Shown here piece after piece: positions 5,438 through 6,126 of a DNA stretch of 6,126 nucleotides. The notes under the pieces were generated by a model, which was not told the DNA's origin, did not search any database, and saw only the letters and a program-made list of their open reading frames with translations. The DNA comes from Candidatus Margulisiibacteriota bacterium. GTDB taxonomy: Bacteria; Margulisbacteria; WOR-1; JAUWWO01. Numbering within the stretch: the stretch's first letter is position 1; each line of letters starts with the position of its first letter. The position numbers and the translations under genes were made by a program. The stretch lies in contig JAUWWO010000033.1 in NCBI GenBank assembly GCA_030616825.1, positions 1-6,126 of the forward strand, given 5' to 3'.

Positions 5438-6126
5438 ATGTCTTCAACTGAAGCTCAAATTGTAGAGGTTTTTTCGTCAATACAGGGGGAGGGGCGCTAC
5501 GTTGGGGAGAGGCAGATCTTTGTAAGGTTTGCCGGCTGTAATCTCAGATGCCAGTATTGTGATACCCCCGAGTCTCTGGATATTCCAAAGCAGTTTAAAG
5601 TTGAGAAAACCCTGGGCAAGAAAGACTTTACATCCTATAATAATCCTGCATCCCTTGACCAGCTTTTATCATTTGTGGACGAGTTTAACAAAAACAAACG
5701 GCTTAATCACTCTGTATGTTTAACTGGAGGAGAGCCGCTTCTTCAGGTAGATTTTCTCGGGAGTTTTATTCCGGGGCTCCGGAGGAGAGGTCTTAAATCT
5801 TATCTGGAAACAAACGGAGTATTGCCAGAGCATCTTGGGGAGATTATTGATGTAGTGGATATAATTTCCTTTGACATAAAGATACCCAGTGCAACAGGAC
5901 TCTCAAATTATCTTCCCGACCACAGAAAGGCGCTAAAGATTGCGTCCAAAAAGGAGGTCTTCACAAAGATAGTTTTTACCAGGGAGACAAAGGCAAAAGA
6001 GATTGATGAAGCCTGTGATATGATCTCTGAGATCAATCCGGACATTCTTTTAGTTCTTCAGCCAGTGACTCCATTTGGCCCAATAAAACACAGGCCAAAC
6101 CCGGATATGATTATGGCTTTTCATGC
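5438..6126 (+). CDS. queE: 7-carboxy-7-deazaguanine synthase (radical SAM), 3'-truncated
   Basis: QueE converts 6-carboxytetrahydropterin to 7-carboxy-7-deazaguanine, a step toward preQ0 and queuosine in tRNA. The frame runs open to the right edge, so 229 residues are visible and the C-terminus is missing. The N-terminus reads VEVFSSIQGEGRYVGERQIFVRFAGCNLRCQYCDT, the QueE hallmark. Cys34, Cys38 and Cys41 (C-x3-C-x2-C) should hold the [4Fe-4S] cluster. Then come TGGEPLLQ (96-103, SAM binding), SYLETNG (121-127), ISFDIKIPSATG (143-154) and LLVLQPVTPFGP (204-215). About 50 residues separate the cysteine cluster from TGGEP, consistent with a longer loop. An in-frame TAA directly before ATG 5438 rules out any earlier start, and ATG lacks a clear ribosome binding site. 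It probably depends on read-through or coupling from the preceding gene, whose stop is 5 bases upstream. No other queuosine gene is visible here. Confidence 0.93.
   Translation, partial: MSSTEAQIVEVFSSIQGEGRYVGERQIFVRFAGCNLRCQYCDTPESLDIPKQFKVEKTLGKKDFTSYNNPASLDQLLSFVDEFNKNKRLNHSVCLTGGEPLLQVDFLGSFIPGLRRRGLKSYLETNGVLPEHLGEIIDVVDIISFDIKIPSATGLSNYLPDHRKALKIASKKEVFTKIVFTRETKAKEIDEACDMISEINPDILLVLQPVTPFGPIKHRPNPDMIMAFH

Noticed and set aside
5529..5723. A 64-codon + strand open frame near the right end.
   Set aside because: It sits in another frame inside queE, whose radical SAM cysteines and TGGEP motif show which frame is real.

Overview
The window is a densely packed stretch of a bacterial chromosome. 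Every confident gene lies on the + strand, intergenic gaps are very small, and base composition is moderate (by eye, mid-40s % GC). All recognisable products are housekeeping proteins: replication, septal cell-wall synthesis, tRNA charging, chromosome condensation and tRNA modification. Several genes start with GTG or TTG. Nothing marks it as phage, plasmid or genomic island. Bacterial ancestry is certain from holA, ftsI and scpAB. The lineage is not: the gene mix, and a double-hairpin repeat of a kind I associate with uncultured candidate phyla (Omnitrophota-like genomes), only hint at one.

Layout. Positions 1-840 hold the 3' part of holA (DNA polymerase III delta, clamp loader), entering from the left edge. 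It overlaps the start of an ftsI/spoVD-type class B penicillin-binding protein (776-2560), which has all three transpeptidase motifs. The ftsI stop codon lies inside a compound palindromic repeat (about 2531-2589) that supplies the last nine codons of the gene and the first half of the only real intergenic gap. Directly after it come a good sigma-70-type promoter (TTGAGT, 17 bp, TATAAT) and a strong ribosome binding site. These drive trpS (2645-3628), whose product carries a four-cysteine motif like that of iron-sulfur TrpRS enzymes.

Next come scpA (3642-4457) and scpB (4454-5071), joined by a 4-base stop/start overlap. They encode the kleisin and winged-helix partners of the SMC condensin. 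A 115-residue cytoplasmic protein follows (5085-5432), consisting of little more than a RodZ/YmfM-type helix-turn-helix domain. Last is queE (5438 to the right edge, truncated), a radical SAM enzyme of 7-deazaguanine (queuosine) biosynthesis.

From trpS to queE the gaps are -4 to +13 bp, with no terminator visible between genes, so these five genes are probably one transcript from the promoter at 2590-2618. holA and ftsI would belong to a separate upstream transcript. No stretch longer than 300 bases lacks a gene. I see no exotic new system. The most unusual item is the double-hairpin repeat that has become the C-terminal coding end of ftsI; smaller points are the TrpRS cysteine motif, the minimal RodZ-like protein and a charged insertion in HolA.
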